DNA of 64,000 bases from Blastococcus sp. CT_GayMR16 (GTDB lineage: Bacteria; Actinomycetota; Actinomycetes; Mycobacteriales; Geodermatophilaceae): contig NZ_SPQK01000001.1 of assembly GCF_004570875.1 (NCBI RefSeq), forward strand, positions 372,001-436,000. The letters are read 5' to 3'. Under the pieces are notes generated by a model. The model saw only the letters and a program-made list of their open reading frames with translations, had not been told where the DNA came from and made no database searches. The position numbers were made by a program, and so were the translations under genes. Shown here one piece after another: positions 11,621-21,886 of this stretch (position 1 is the first letter of the stretch; each line of letters opens with the position of its first letter).

Positions 11621-12142
11621 TCAGCCGATGGGCAGGGGATCGACCGGCACCCCCGGGTCGATCGGCGGAATCGCGGCGCAGGGCGCCAGTCCGAGGACGA
11701 TGCCGTCCACGATGCAGTACTTCGCCAGGTCGACCTCCGTCAGCCCGCGGAGCAGCGGGGGCAGACCGTCGAACAGGGACCCCAATCCCTCGACGCCAGT
11801 CAGCGGACTCCCCGTGGCCGGGTCGGGAACCCCGGACCCGCCGCCGGTGCCGTTGCCGCCTGCAGGAGCCGCGGGACCGACCGGTCCAGGACCCGCGGGA
11901 CCCGCCGGCGGGGCGGCCGGCGCCTCCGGGGAGACGGGCTGCGCGTCGTAGTGCTGCGGGTCGGGCACCGGCGGGCCGGGGTCCACGCCCGGGATCGCCG
12001 CCGGCGGCTCGGCCTGCGCCTGCTCCACGATCGAGGGGAAGTCCCCCAGGTACTGCGGGCCCTCGTCGCTCACGGTGTTGATCACGACGTAGGTGGCGGC
12101 AGCCGCGACTGCCACTCCGAAGAGAGCTCGTGCCGGCGTCAT
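11621..12142 (-). CDS. Membrane-anchored or secreted Pro/Gly-rich protein, unknown
   Basis: 173 aa from ATG 12142, chosen over earlier in-frame codons because AGGGGAC lies just upstream. The N-terminus (TPARALFGVAVAAAATYVVI) is a signal anchor. A Pro/Ala/Gly-rich region follows, then a compact C-terminal segment with two Cys (KYCIVDGIV, LAPCAAIP) ending VDPLPIG. No known domain. Its layout resembles the prophage protein at 51,946-52,392, but I see no clear sequence similarity. Confidence 0.65.
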   Translation of the reverse strand: MTPARALFGVAVAAAATYVVINTVSDEGPQYLGDFPSIVEQAQAEPPAAIPGVDPGPPVPDPQHYDAQPVSPEAPAAPPAGPAGPGPVGPAAPAGGNGTGGGSGVPDPATGSPLTGVEGLGSLFDGLPPLLRGLTEVDLAKYCIVDGIVLGLAPCAAIPPIDPGVPVDPLPIG

Positions 12143-12255
12143 GGTGTCCCCTGGATTGTCGCGCGCGGGCCGTCCCCGTGGACGGCCCGCTACCCGTTCA
12201 ACGAGCGACGGTGGCACAGGTCACGGTCAGGCGCAGCCGGAACTCACGCCCGTCG

Positions 12256-13581
12256 TCAGACGCCGTCGACGATCCGCTGCAGGTCAGCGGCCATCCGGGT
12301 GGCCTCGCGGGACGCCCCGACGATGGCCTCCTGCGCCTGGGCGGTGGACGCGCTCTGCTCCTCGACCGCAGCGGCGATCGTCGTCTGCGCCTCGACCACG
12401 CCCTCGATGACCTCCTGGACGCTGCCCAGGGCAGCGCCGGCGGCCTCGACGTCGCCACGGACGGCGTCGACGACCCGGCGGATCCGTTCGGTGGCCTTGG
12501 CCGTCTCCCCCGCGAGGTCCTTGACCTCCCCCGCGACGACGGCGAACCCCTTGCCGGCCTCACCGGCTCGGGCGGACTCGATAGTCGCGTTGAGGGCCAG
12601 CAGGTTGGTCTGGTCGGCGATCGAGGAGATGCTGCCGGCGATGTGGTCGATCTCGGCCATGGTGGCGGCAAGACGTTCGACCGTCTCGGCGCTCTCCCGG
12701 GAGCCGGCGCTGGCCTGCGCGGCCGTCGTCGTCGCGTGGCTGGCGGCCGCGGCGATCTCGCCGATCGCCTCGCGCAGGCCCGACATGACCGCGGTCGCCG
12801 TCCCGACGTTCTCGTCCAGGCGCTGCCCGGACTCCAGGAGTTCGGCGATCTGGTGCTCGAGCAGGGCGGTCCGCTCCTCGCGGCCGGCCAGCGTCGCCGC
12901 GGCCTCCTCGGCCGCGCGGGCCCGCTCGGCGGCGAGCTCGGCCTGGGCCGCGACCTGGGCGACGGCCTGCTGCTCGGCCCGGAGCTGCTCGGCGCGGCGC
13001 CCGCGGTCGGCCTCCTCGGTGAACTTCCACCCGTAGGCCAGGAATGTCGCCTCGGCGAGCAGGAAGACGGCGTGCAGGAGCGCGAACAGGATGGGGTTGT
13101 GCTGGGCCTGGTGGGTGGAGAAGACCGACTCGGGCATCCACAGGCTCATCGCGGCGTGGTGCACGGCGACGAAGCCGACGGCGAGGAGGAACGGCGTCCA
13201 CATCTGGTAGAGCGCCACCAGGGCGAGTAGGGCGTAGAACCAGATGTGCATGTCGGTGAGGCCGCCGCTGACGTGCACGAGGACGTCCGCGCCGATCATC
13301 AGCCCGAGACTGACCACGCTGGCCCGTGCCACCTGGCTGCCGAGCACCTGACCGAGGACCAGCAGCGCGACGATCGCCGCCAACTGGCCCCACAGCAGGA
13401 ACCCGCTCACGTCCCGGACCATCCCGATCACGGCGAGCACCGGCGGATGGACGGCCAGGACGGCGGAGATGATCCGGTGCCGCGAGACGAAGCTCGCTTC
13501 CTCCAGGCGCGCCCCGCGCGGCACATGGGCCCAGAAGCCGGTGGGCCGGGACGTCGTCGTGCCGGTGTCAGTGGTGGTCAC
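12256..13581 (-). CDS. Methyl-accepting chemotaxis protein
   Basis: 441 aa from GTG 13581 (RBS GGAAG). The N-terminal half has about six membrane helices with little periplasmic domain, so it may sense inside the membrane. The cytoplasmic half is a long coiled coil with the conserved hairpin tip [20 protein letters not shown] and [15 protein letters not shown], which binds CheW/CheA. No che genes lie nearby, so it is an orphan transducer. Its presence implies a chemotaxis system elsewhere in the genome. Confidence 0.92.
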   Translation of the reverse strand: MTTTDTGTTTSRPTGFWAHVPRGARLEEASFVSRHRIISAVLAVHPPVLAVIGMVRDVSGFLLWGQLAAIVALLVLGQVLGSQVARASVVSLGLMIGADVLVHVSGGLTDMHIWFYALLALVALYQMWTPFLLAVGFVAVHHAAMSLWMPESVFSTHQAQHNPILFALLHAVFLLAEATFLAYGWKFTEEADRGRRAEQLRAEQQAVAQVAAQAELAAERARAAEEAAATLAGREERTALLEHQIAELLESGQRLDENVGTATAVMSGLREAIGEIAAAASHATTTAAQASAGSRESAETVERLAATMAEIDHIAGSISSIADQTNLLALNATIESARAGEAGKGFAVVAGEVKDLAGETAKATERIRRVVDAVRGDVEAAGAALGSVQEVIEGVVEAQTTIAAAVEEQSASTAQAQEAIVGASREATRMAADLQRIVDGV

Positions 13582-13651
13582 TCTGCTTCCTTCGGCCGGA
13601 TGTCCGACCAGTTGAGTGCAACCCTGGAGCCACTCCAGTCTCGGAAGACCG

Positions 13652-15133
13652 CTAGGAGACGGGGTCACCGGCGAGTGCCGCGGGCGCCGACGACAATTCG
13701 AACTCCTCGATCCGGAGGCGGCGCATCCGGCGGCGGAAGGTGAGCGTGGAGGCGGGCCAGTTCTGGGTGTTGCGGCCGCGCTCAGTGAGGTACCAGCTGT
13801 GGCACCCCGTCGCGAACACCGTGCCCCGGAGCCGCCGCTGCACCCAGGCGTCGAACGCGGCGGCGACGTCGGCGCGCACGTCCATCCAGCCGATCCGCCG
13901 GTCCCGCAGCACCCGGACCGCCTGCACCACCCAGCCGACCTGCGCCTCGAGCATCACCAGGATCGAGTTGTGCCCCAGGTTGGTGTTCGGGCCGTAGAGC
14001 ACGAACAGGTTCGGGAAGCCGGGGACGACGGTGCCGAGGTGGGCGCTCGCACCGTCCTTCCACTGCTGGTGCAGGTCGCGGCCGCCCCGGCCGGTGATCG
14101 TCATCGGGGCCAGGAACTCGGTCGCGGCGAAGCCGGTGCCGAGGACGATCGCGTCGACCTCGCGCTCGGTGCCGTCGACGGTCACGATGGAATGCGGGCG
14201 GACCTCGGCGATCCGCTCCTCCACCACGTCGACCTGCGGCAGCTGCAGCGCCGGGTACCAGTCGTTGGACATCAGGATCCGCTTGCAGCCCATCGGGTCG
14301 GTGGGCGTGAGCTTCTGCCGGAGGGCCGGATCCCGGACCTCTCGAGCCAGGTGCCTACGGAAGCGGGCGCGGTGCGCGAACAGCAGCCGGGGCTCGGTGT
14401 TGAAGCCGAGCGAACGCAGCTCGTTGGTCAGGTAGTTGCCCTCACGGCTGAGCCGCAGCAGGCCAGGAACCCAGCGGAAAGCGCGCAGGGCGCGGGCCCG
14501 GTAGGCGCGATCGGGCTTGCCGAGGACGTACGGGGCCGAGCGCTGGAAGACGGCGAGGTGGGCGGTGTGCGGGGCGATGGCCGGCACGAACTGGATCGCA
14601 CTGGCGCCCGTGCCCAGCACGGCAACCCGCTCGTCCCGGAAGTCGTGCCCGTGGTCCCAGTGCGCGGAGTGGAACAGCGCCCCCTGGAAGGACTCCAGGC
14701 CGGGGACGTCGGGCGTGCTGGGCCGGCTCAGCTGCCCCGTCGCGCTGATCAGGACGTCGGCCTCGTGCTCGGCTCCCCCGGCCAGGGTCAGCCGCCAGCG
14801 CCCGGTGGCCTCGTCGAAGGCGGCGGCGAGCACCTCGGTGTCGAACCGGACGTGCGGCCGGACGTCGAAGTCGCGGGCGACGTCGCGCAGGTACTGGTGG
14901 ATCTCCGCCTGCGGGGCGAACCGCCGGGACCAGTCGGCCTTGGGCGCGAAGGACAGCGAGTACAGGTGCGAGGGGACGTCGCAGGCGGCGCCGGGATAGG
15001 TGTTCTCCCGCCAGACTCCCCCGACGTCGCTGCTCTTCTCGAACAGCACGAGGTCCTCGATGCCGGCCTGCTTGAGCCGCACAGCTGCCGCCAGGCCGCC
15101 GAACCCGGTGCCGATGATCGCGACGCTGGTCAC
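13652..15133 (-). CDS. Flavin-containing monooxygenase, Baeyer-Villiger type
   Basis: 493 aa. N-terminal FAD fold: [19 protein letters not shown]. The Baeyer-Villiger-like fingerprint FxGxxxHxxxW is [13 protein letters not shown], followed by the NADPH-binding glycine motif [22 protein letters not shown]-type C-terminal motifs are also present ([13 protein letters not shown]). It would insert oxygen into a ketone or oxygenate another carbonyl substrate; the substrate is unknown. It is divergent from an acyl-CoA dehydrogenase across 92 bp, so the two may serve one catabolic route. Confidence 0.87.
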   Translation of the reverse strand: MTSVAIIGTGFGGLAAAVRLKQAGIEDLVLFEKSSDVGGVWRENTYPGAACDVPSHLYSLSFAPKADWSRRFAPQAEIHQYLRDVARDFDVRPHVRFDTEVLAAAFDEATGRWRLTLAGGAEHEADVLISATGQLSRPSTPDVPGLESFQGALFHSAHWDHGHDFRDERVAVLGTGASAIQFVPAIAPHTAHLAVFQRSAPYVLGKPDRAYRARALRAFRWVPGLLRLSREGNYLTNELRSLGFNTEPRLLFAHRARFRRHLAREVRDPALRQKLTPTDPMGCKRILMSNDWYPALQLPQVDVVEERIAEVRPHSIVTVDGTEREVDAIVLGTGFAATEFLAPMTITGRGGRDLHQQWKDGASAHLGTVVPGFPNLFVLYGPNTNLGHNSILVMLEAQVGWVVQAVRVLRDRRIGWMDVRADVAAAFDAWVQRRLRGTVFATGCHSWYLTERGRNTQNWPASTLTFRRRMRRLRIEEFELSSAPAALAGDPVS

Positions 15134-15225
15134 CGCGGCACCCTACGGTCGGCATCGGCCCCGCGCCGTACCCGCACGTCACGCGGGGGGTCCGGTGCCC
15201 TGACCGCCGGAGATCGAGGAGCGTC

Positions 15226-16365
15226 GTGAGCAGCTGGGACACCGACGAGCGCAACGCCCTGCGGGCGTCGGCCCGGCGATTCACCGAGGCGGAGGTCGTG
15301 CCGAACCTCGCCGCGTGGGAGGAGGGCGGAGCGCTCCCGCGGGAACTCCACCGGGCGGCCGCCGCGGCGCACCTGCTGGGCGTCGGCTTCCCGGAATGGG
15401 CGGGCGGGAGCGGGGGCTCCCCCGTGGACGCGCTGGTAATCGCCGAGGAGATCATCCAGTCGGGCGGCTCCAGCGGGCTGGTCGCGGGACTGTTCACCCA
15501 CGGCATCGGGCTGCCGCATCTGGTCGAGGCGGGCGACCCGGCGCTGATCGACAAGGTGGCCCGCCCGGTGCTGGCCGGCGAGAAGATCGTGTCGTTGGCC
15601 ATCACCGAGCCCGACGCCGGCTCCGACGTGGCGCACCTGCGTACCCGTGCGGTGCGGGACGGCGGCGAGTTCGTCGTGTCGGGAGGAAAGCTCTACATCA
15701 CGTCGGCTACCCGCGCCGACTTCTTCACCGTCGCCGTCCGCACCGGTGGCGAGGGGGCCGGCGGCATCTCGCTGCTCGTGCTGGAGCGGGAGATGCGGGG
15801 GGTGCATGTCTCGGCCCCGCTCAAGAAGATGGGCTGGCTGTGCTCGGACACCGCCGAACTGCGCTTCGACGAGGTCCGCGTGCCGGTCGGGAATCTGATC
15901 GGCGAGGAGAACGGCGGCTTCTACTCGATCATGCGCCAGTTCGCGGCCGAGCGGCTGAGTCTCGCCGTTCAGGCGTACGCGACGGCCCAGCGCTGCCTCG
16001 ACCTGACTCTTTCCTGGATCAGGCAGCGCGAGACCTTCGGGCGGCCGCTGGCCAGCCGGCAGGTCATCCAGCACCGCGTGGCAGAGATGGCCCGCCAGAC
16101 CGACGTGGCGCGCACGTACACGCGGGCGGTGGTCGACGACTGGCAGGCCGGGGAGAACGTCTTCGCCCGGGTGGCCATGGCCAAGAACACGGCGGTCGCC
16201 GCATGCGACTACGTCGTCGACAACGCGGTGCAGCTGCACGGCGGCCTGGGCTACATGCGGGAGTCCGAGGTGGAGCGGCACTACCGCGACAGCCGGATCC
16301 TCGGCATCGGCGGCGGTACGAACGAGATCATGACCGAGATCGTGGCCAGGCTGCTCATCACCTGA
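15226..16365 (+). CDS. Acyl-CoA dehydrogenase (second copy)
   Basis: 379 aa from GTG 15226. Family motifs: LAITEPDAGSDVAHLRT, KKMGWLCSDTAEL, QLHGGLGYM and GIGGGTNEIM. The position of the usual C-terminal catalytic Glu is Gly here (GGGTNE). A Glu at FAAERLSLA matches the alternative catalytic site seen in isovaleryl- and long-chain-type enzymes, so it should be active. Its closest partner in the window is the divergent monooxygenase. The substrate cannot be told. Confidence 0.85.
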   Translation: MSSWDTDERNALRASARRFTEAEVVPNLAAWEEGGALPRELHRAAAAAHLLGVGFPEWAGGSGGSPVDALVIAEEIIQSGGSSGLVAGLFTHGIGLPHLVEAGDPALIDKVARPVLAGEKIVSLAITEPDAGSDVAHLRTRAVRDGGEFVVSGGKLYITSATRADFFTVAVRTGGEGAGGISLLVLEREMRGVHVSAPLKKMGWLCSDTAELRFDEVRVPVGNLIGEENGGFYSIMRQFAAERLSLAVQAYATAQRCLDLTLSWIRQRETFGRPLASRQVIQHRVAEMARQTDVARTYTRAVVDDWQAGENVFARVAMAKNTAVAACDYVVDNAVQLHGGLGYMRESEVERHYRDSRILGIGGGTNEIMTEIVARLLIT

Positions 16366-16499
16366 GAAGGCGGCCTTTCGGCGCTGAAAGTCCGTCCCGT
16401 CGGGCTGTTCGGCAACGGGTGAGACCGGTGTGGCGGGTGCGCCGAACACGCGTCCGGCGGTACTGGCGCCGGGCGCGCAAGGCTCGGACCCTGTCGAAC

Positions 16500-16742
16500 A
16501 TGACCACCGTCTACTCGTACGGCACTGCCCACGCGGTCGTGATGGTCGGCTCCTACGGGGCGGAGGGGCTCAAGCCCCGACAGATCGGCCCCGCGCACGC
16601 AACGATCGGGCGGGTCAACGGCCAGAGCCGCAAGGCGCTCTGCGGCGCCTACGTGACGATCGACGAGCAGTTGCCCTGGCCGCCCGAGGGATACGAGACC
16701 CAGCAGCTCTGCGAGAACTGCGCCACCCTCGCCGCTCTCTGA
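16500..16742 (+). CDS. Small conserved-looking protein with paired cysteines
   Basis: 80 aa from ATG 16500. It contains LCGAYV and QLCENCATL, which could bind a metal. No family recognised. It lies between the dehydrogenase and the convergent DUF222/HNH gene. Confidence 0.55.
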   Translation: MTTVYSYGTAHAVVMVGSYGAEGLKPRQIGPAHATIGRVNGQSRKALCGAYVTIDEQLPWPPEGYETQQLCENCATLAAL

Positions 16743-16786
16743 CCCCCACTCCCACCGAGGCGCGCCACCCGCGTGCGTTCGGGCGC

Positions 16787-18025
16787 TCAGGCGGCGAGCA
16801 GGTGGGGGTGCAGGACGATCTCGGTGCCGTCGGGTCGCCAGGTGCGCCATCGGCCGTCGGGTTGTCGTTCCACCCGGAACCCGTGGTGGACTTTGGTGTG
16901 GTGGCTCTCGCAGAGCAGCGCCCCGTTGTCGACGGAGGTGGGTCCGTCGTCGAGCACCCATTCGAGCAGGTGGTGGGCGTCGCACCAGTGGGTGGGCGCG
17001 GAGCAGCCGGTGAACACGCAGCCCTTGTCGCGGACTTCGAGCGCCTTGCGGATGTGCGGGGGGAAGATCCTCTTGTCGCGACCGATGTCCAGGGGCTGAC
17101 CGTCGGGGCCGATGACGATGCGGGTGATGTTGCCGTCGCAGGCGAGCCAGCGGGCGCGGCCGGCGGAGATGCGGGCACCGAAGCCGGTCTCGGCGGCGCC
17201 GTGGCCGGTGTGCGGGTCGGCGAGGTCGTCGATGCCGATCGTGACCATGACGTGCGGCTTGACGGTGCGCAGGAACGGCAGCTCACCGGCGGCGAGGGTG
17301 TTGTCGGCCCATTGCACGAAGGCGTCGCCGAGCTGCTGCGAGCGGTTTCGGATGTCGCCGGCCGGCCGGTTGGCCTGCAGCATCGACTCCAGCACCGCCT
17401 GCACCTTCTCCCCGCCGACCGCGTCGAGCTCGAAGCGGCCGGTGACGCTGCCGTCGGGGTGCTGAGCGAGCGTGAGTGACCGCATCTCGGTGGGGTCGGG
17501 TTCGGGTCCGTCGGGGTCGAGCCGCTCCAGGTAGTGGTGCACCACCTGGGCCAGCTCGCGGTGCGGGCGGGTGCTCGCCGTGTCGGCCAGCAGGGCGTCG
17601 ACGGCCGCGTGGTCGACGTCCTGTTCGGTGGCCGCGGCCCGGTGCTCGTCGCGGGCGACCGGGGCGATGACGGCGACCTGCTCGGCGGTGATCCGGCCGG
17701 CGGCGAACGCGGCGGCCACGGCGGCCAGGTGCTCCAACGCCCGCCCGGCGCGGACCACCCGGTGCGCGGCGGCCGGCGACAGGCGGGCGTGCCCGCGCAG
17801 CCAGGACTGCATCGTCGTCAGCCCGTCGTGCTCCGCGGCCTGGGTGAGCTCCCCCTCCCGCACCGAACGGGCGACCCGCGCGTCCAGCCGGTTCTGCGCG
17901 CGCAGCAGCCGACCAGTCCGATCCAGCACCTGCGGCCCGAACATCGACCGGGTGTCCTCGACGGCCAGCCGGTCCAGGGCGGACTCCAGATCCGCGAGGG
18001 CATCACCGGAGCCGTTCGAACACAT
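16787..18025 (-). CDS. DUF222/HNH endonuclease-domain protein (13E12-repeat type)
   Basis: 412 aa from ATG 18025 (MCSNGSGDALADLE). The DUF222 region occupies most of the protein; the C-terminal HNH domain shows KGCVFTGCSAPTHWCDAHHL, then NGALLCESHHTKVHHG with the Cys/His metal ligands. The family is abundant and mobile in actinobacteria and members in Mycobacterium tuberculosis are SOS-induced. A near-consensus SOS box covers this start codon, and a TATTCT -10 six bases before the ATG implies a leaderless mRNA. Exact substrate unknown. Confidence 0.88.
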   Translation of the reverse strand: MCSNGSGDALADLESALDRLAVEDTRSMFGPQVLDRTGRLLRAQNRLDARVARSVREGELTQAAEHDGLTTMQSWLRGHARLSPAAAHRVVRAGRALEHLAAVAAAFAAGRITAEQVAVIAPVARDEHRAAATEQDVDHAAVDALLADTASTRPHRELAQVVHHYLERLDPDGPEPDPTEMRSLTLAQHPDGSVTGRFELDAVGGEKVQAVLESMLQANRPAGDIRNRSQQLGDAFVQWADNTLAAGELPFLRTVKPHVMVTIGIDDLADPHTGHGAAETGFGARISAGRARWLACDGNITRIVIGPDGQPLDIGRDKRIFPPHIRKALEVRDKGCVFTGCSAPTHWCDAHHLLEWVLDDGPTSVDNGALLCESHHTKVHHGFRVERQPDGRWRTWRPDGTEIVLHPHLLAA

Positions 18026-18031
18026 GTACGA
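18016..18031. promoter_or_regulatory. LexA/SOS box over the DUF222/HNH start
   Basis: TCGAACACATGTACGA matches the actinobacterial consensus TCGAAC-N4-GTTCGA with one mismatch. The minus-strand start codon (18025-18023) lies in its centre and the -10 hexamer TATTCT ends six bases upstream of the ATG, so bound LexA would block transcription initiation. Confidence 0.72.
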
Positions 18032-18162
18032 AGAATACCGGTCAAGGGCACGCCACGCCACATGAATCCACAGGTCAGCTGGCTGTCCACAGATGCGACC
18101 AGACCCTTGACCGGGTGACTGAGCCAGTCAGACAGCCGCGAGCCGACGAGCCGAGGGGTCGC

Positions 18163-18444
18163 TCAGCCCCCGGCGACGGACGGCAGCACCTGCACCTCGG
18201 CGCCGTCCCGGACCTTGGTCGCCAGCCCGCCCTCGAACCGGACGTCGTCCCCGTCGACGTAGACGTTCACGAAACGGCGCACCTGGCCGGTCTCGTCGCG
18301 GATCCGCCGAGCGAGCATCGGATGCTCGGCGGCGAGCGCATCGAGGAGATCGGCCAGGGTGTCGCCCGCCGGCTCGAGGTGCACGTGCTTCTCGCCACCG
18401 GCCAACGCCGCGAGCACCCCGGGCAGCAACACCTGGACGCTCAC
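18163..18444 (-). CDS. MoaD/ThiS-like ubiquitin-fold sulfur-carrier protein
   Basis: 93 aa from GTG 18444, overlapping the upstream stop (GTGA). It ends in SVAGG, the C-terminal Gly-Gly needed for adenylation and thiocarboxylation in MoaD/ThiS proteins, and contains RRFVNVYVDGDDVRFEGGL and DGAEVQVLPSVAGG typical of the beta-grasp fold. It is coupled to an Asp-box propeller rather than to molybdopterin or thiamine genes, so its partner pathway is open. Confidence 0.82.
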   Translation of the reverse strand: MSVQVLLPGVLAALAGGEKHVHLEPAGDTLADLLDALAAEHPMLARRIRDETGQVRRFVNVYVDGDDVRFEGGLATKVRDGAEVQVLPSVAGG

Positions 18445-19523
18445 GGCAGTGTGGCCGCCTTCACCGTCAGGACGTCGGGCAGGTGGTCGGCGACCAATGT
18501 GAAGCTGTCGCCCTCGTCGTTGCTCGCGTAGACGCAGCCGTCGCGGGTGCCGACGTAGATCCCGGTCGGATCGCCGGCGTCGGAGCAGAAGGCGTCGCGC
18601 ATGACGGCCACCCACGCGTCGTCCGGCAGTCCCTCGCCCAGTTCGGTCCACGTCTCCCCGGCGTCTCGGGTCCGGTGGACGCGCAGCCGGCCGTCCAGCG
18701 GGACGCGCTGCATGTCGGCCACCAGCGGGACCACCCACGCCGTGCCCGGGGTGGTGGGCGAGGAGACGATCGGGAAGCCGAAGTCGACGGGCAGCCCGCC
18801 GGCGATCGACGACCAGGAGACGCCCGCGTCGTCGGTGCGGAAGACGCCGAAGTGGTTCTGCGCGTACATCCGGTCTGGACCGCTCGCGTCGATCGCCACC
18901 TTGTGCACGCACTGCCCGTACTCGGGCAGCGGGTCGGGCCCGAAGACGACGGTGATGCCCCGGTTGCGGGGCTCCCACTTCTCGCCGCCGTCCTCGCTGA
19001 CGTAGACCCCGCCGGTGCTCATCGCGATCGTGATCCGGTCCGATGCCGGGTCGGGCAGCACGGTGTGCACCGCCCCTCCCCCGCCGCCGGGCTCCCAGGT
19101 GGGCCGATGCGGGTGGTCGTGCAGGCCGCGCACCAGGTCGAACGAGCACCCTCCGTCGGTGCTGCGCCAGAGCGAGTGCGGCTCGCACCCGGCCCAGACG
19201 ACGCCGGGCCGATCGGCGGAATCCGGGCGCAGCTGCCACACGCGGGCCAGGGCGGCGCCGGTGTCCTCGGGGAAGCGGATCGCGCCGTGCTCGCTCTCCT
19301 GCCACGTCGTCCCGAGGTCGTCGGACCACATCACCGTCGGCCCCCAGTGGCCGTACTGGATGCCGGCCAGCACGCGCGGGGCGGGCAGTCGCGTGTCGAT
19401 CGAGACGGCGGCGACCTCCTGCGCCAGCAGGTGCGGGCCGTCCAGCGTCCAGGTGCGCCGGTCGTCGTCACTGCGGGCGAGCCACAGCCCCTTGCGCGTA
19501 CCGATGGCCAGCAGGTCTGTCAT
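18441..19523 (-). CDS. Asp-box (BNR repeat) beta-propeller protein, sialidase-like fold
   Basis: 360 aa from ATG 19523 with RBS GGAGG. Repeated Asp-box motifs are visible: WSDDLGTTW, STDGGCSF, SEDGGEKW, TDDAGVSW, TRDAGETW and NDEGDSF, indicating a six- or seven-bladed propeller. No signal peptide. True sialidase catalytic residues are not evident, so glycosidase activity is not claimed. Translationally coupled to the downstream MoaD/ThiS-like gene, a pairing that suggests a shared function. Confidence 0.82.
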   Translation of the reverse strand: MTDLLAIGTRKGLWLARSDDDRRTWTLDGPHLLAQEVAAVSIDTRLPAPRVLAGIQYGHWGPTVMWSDDLGTTWQESEHGAIRFPEDTGAALARVWQLRPDSADRPGVVWAGCEPHSLWRSTDGGCSFDLVRGLHDHPHRPTWEPGGGGGAVHTVLPDPASDRITIAMSTGGVYVSEDGGEKWEPRNRGITVVFGPDPLPEYGQCVHKVAIDASGPDRMYAQNHFGVFRTDDAGVSWSSIAGGLPVDFGFPIVSSPTTPGTAWVVPLVADMQRVPLDGRLRVHRTRDAGETWTELGEGLPDDAWVAVMRDAFCSDAGDPTGIYVGTRDGCVYASNDEGDSFTLVADHLPDVLTVKAATLP

Positions 19524-19659
19524 GGCGGTCCCTCCGAGGTCGACGGATCGACGTGAGGGCGACCGTAGGGCCGGCGGCCGACAGGATCGAGACCTCCCGG
19601 CGCGGTTCGGCTCGGGGCCGTCGCCTCACGAAGGGGTAGACCGCCCGCGGCCCGAGAAC

Positions 19660-20079
19660 TCAGCGGCGCGTGGCGCCGCCTTCAGGATGATCCGGGTTCA
19701 CGGTGTCGCCGGGCGCGCGGTGCGGGTGCCGATCGGCGGCGAGGTCCGGGGCGATCTTCTCGGCCTTCGCGCGCAGCTCGTCGGCGGCTGCCTGCTCCTC
19801 GCCGGCCTTGGCCGCGCGCTCGCGGGCCTCCTGCTCGGCCAGCGCCGACCGCTCCTCGACCTCGGCGCGCTCGCGCCGTGCACGCGCGGCCTGCTCCTCG
19901 GCGAGCGCCTGCTCCCTCTCCGCCCGGGCGCCGCGGACCTGCGCCTCCTGCAGGTGCTCGCGCGCCTGCTCCCGCTGACGGACCTTGTTCACGCGCGAGC
20001 GCTTCGACAGCGCGAGCGCCAGCACCAGGATCAGCACGACAGCGACGACGACGATGAGAATGATGACCCAGGTGTCCAT
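19660..20079 (-). CDS. Membrane-anchored coiled-coil protein
   Basis: 139 aa from ATG 20079 (RBS AGGAGGG). One N-terminal transmembrane helix (TWVIILIVVVAVVLILVLAL), then a long Glu/Ala/Arg-rich coiled coil to about residue 115 and a hydrophilic tail. Unknown role; the shape is that of a cytoplasmic scaffold. Confidence 0.7.
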   Translation of the reverse strand: MDTWVIILIVVVAVVLILVLALALSKRSRVNKVRQREQAREHLQEAQVRGARAEREQALAEEQAARARRERAEVEERSALAEQEARERAAKAGEEQAAADELRAKAEKIAPDLAADRHPHRAPGDTVNPDHPEGGATRR

Positions 20080-20131
20080 GACGAGCCCTCCTCGGATTCC
20101 CCGATCTTGTGCCCCGGGGGCGCCGAGCAGA

Positions 20132-20159
20132 AACGCCCGCGGCTCTCACCGCGGGCGTT
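20132..20159 (-). terminator. Terminator downstream of the L,D-transpeptidase gene
   Basis: An 11-bp perfect stem AACGCCCGCGG / CCGCGGGCGTT with a 6-nt loop, followed on the minus strand by TTTCTG. It lies 8 bp past the stop at 20,167. Confidence 0.82.
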
Positions 20160-20166
20160 CAGCCGG

Positions 20167-21363
20167 TCACTTCAGCGCACTGCCTGCCTGCCACTGGTCC
20201 CACGGGATCGTCCAGTCGTAGATGTCCGACCGCAGATCGCCCGCGGTGGAGTTGCGGATCTCCACGATGTCGCCCGGCTGGGAGAAGTTGAAGAACCAGG
20301 CGGCCCGCTCGGTCGACATGTTGATGCAGCCGTGCGACACGTTGGTGTTGCCCTGCTGCGCCACCGACCACGGGGCGGCGTGCACGAACTCGCCGCTGTC
20401 GGAGATGCGAACGGCGTACTCCACGGGCGTCCGGTAGCCGCCGGGGCTGTCGACCGGGACACCGTAGGTGCTGGAGTCCATGATCCGCTCGCGGTTCATC
20501 TCGGTGACGACGTGCGGCCCGTTGTAGCTCGGGTTGTCCGGGCTGCCGGCGCTGATCGGGTAGGTCTGGACCAGCTGGTCGCCGTCGTAGACCTCCATCA
20601 CGTGGGTGCCGGCGTCGGCGATGGAGACGTGCTTCGCCCCGATCGAGAAGGACACCGCGCGGTTCTTCTCGCCCCAGATGCCCTCACCGAAGTTGACGCC
20701 GTAGAGGTTGGCGTCGAGCGTCACCTGAGTGTTGGCCGGCCAGTACTGCGAGGGCCGGAAGTGGATTTCGGAGTCGCTCCACCAGTTCCAGACGCCGTCG
20801 GTCGGCGTGGACGAGGTGACCAGCAGGTGGCTCTCGACGGCGGCCTTGTCGACCACCGGGTCGTCGAAGTACACGCGGATCGGCATGCCGACCCCGACGG
20901 TCATGCCGTCGAGCGGGCCGATCGACGGCGTGGAGACCGCTGCCGGGCTGACCGTGGTGAAGGTCGAGGACGCCGTGGCCTCCTCATCGTCAGCGTTCGA
21001 CGCCGATGCCGTGAGGGTGTAGCTCGTGCCGTAGGCCAGCTGCCCCTCAGGGGTCCAGACGGCGGTGCCCTCCTGCTCGGCGACCTCGGCGACCGTGCCG
21101 GTGACCTCGGCGCCGGCCCCGTCGACGACCTTCACGGCCCCCAACTCCCCGTCGGTGACGGCGATCTCGAGCGGCACCACGGGAGAGACGTCGGTCGAGC
21201 CGTCTGCCACGGCGAGGGATACCTGCGCCGGGGCCGCGGCCTCCTCGGCAGCACCCCGGGAGCCGCCGGAGTCGTCCCCCGAGCACCCGGCCAGGAACAC
21301 CAGTGCTCCCGTGGCGATGATTGCGGCTGTCCGTCGCACCTGTCCCCGACTCCCCTCGTGCAT
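20167..21363 (-). CDS. L,D-transpeptidase lipoprotein (YkuD family)
   Basis: 398 aa from ATG 21363. Signal peptide with lipobox LAGC (GALVFLAGCSG), so it is a lipoprotein on the outer face of the membrane. Two Ig-like domains precede the catalytic domain. The YkuD active site is SHGCINMSTERAAWFF with the nucleophilic Cys. It makes 3-3 cross-links in peptidoglycan, as LdtMt2-type enzymes do. No clear RBS before the chosen start. It is followed by a strong terminator. Confidence 0.9.
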   Translation of the reverse strand: MHEGSRGQVRRTAAIIATGALVFLAGCSGDDSGGSRGAAEEAAAPAQVSLAVADGSTDVSPVVPLEIAVTDGELGAVKVVDGAGAEVTGTVAEVAEQEGTAVWTPEGQLAYGTSYTLTASASNADDEEATASSTFTTVSPAAVSTPSIGPLDGMTVGVGMPIRVYFDDPVVDKAAVESHLLVTSSTPTDGVWNWWSDSEIHFRPSQYWPANTQVTLDANLYGVNFGEGIWGEKNRAVSFSIGAKHVSIADAGTHVMEVYDGDQLVQTYPISAGSPDNPSYNGPHVVTEMNRERIMDSSTYGVPVDSPGGYRTPVEYAVRISDSGEFVHAAPWSVAQQGNTNVSHGCINMSTERAAWFFNFSQPGDIVEIRNSTAGDLRSDIYDWTIPWDQWQAGSALK

Positions 21364-21507
21364 CCGCGCACCGTTGACGTGCGCAGAGACCCAGTGTCCA
21401 CGTCCGGACGACAAACCGGGCGAGTCGAGCGTCACGCCGGGCGGCCGGACCGCGCTGCGACGGCGCTGGTATCGTTCTCCCTCGTTGCCCAGCAGGTCGG
21501 GCGACAC

Positions 21508-21886
<379 letters not shown>

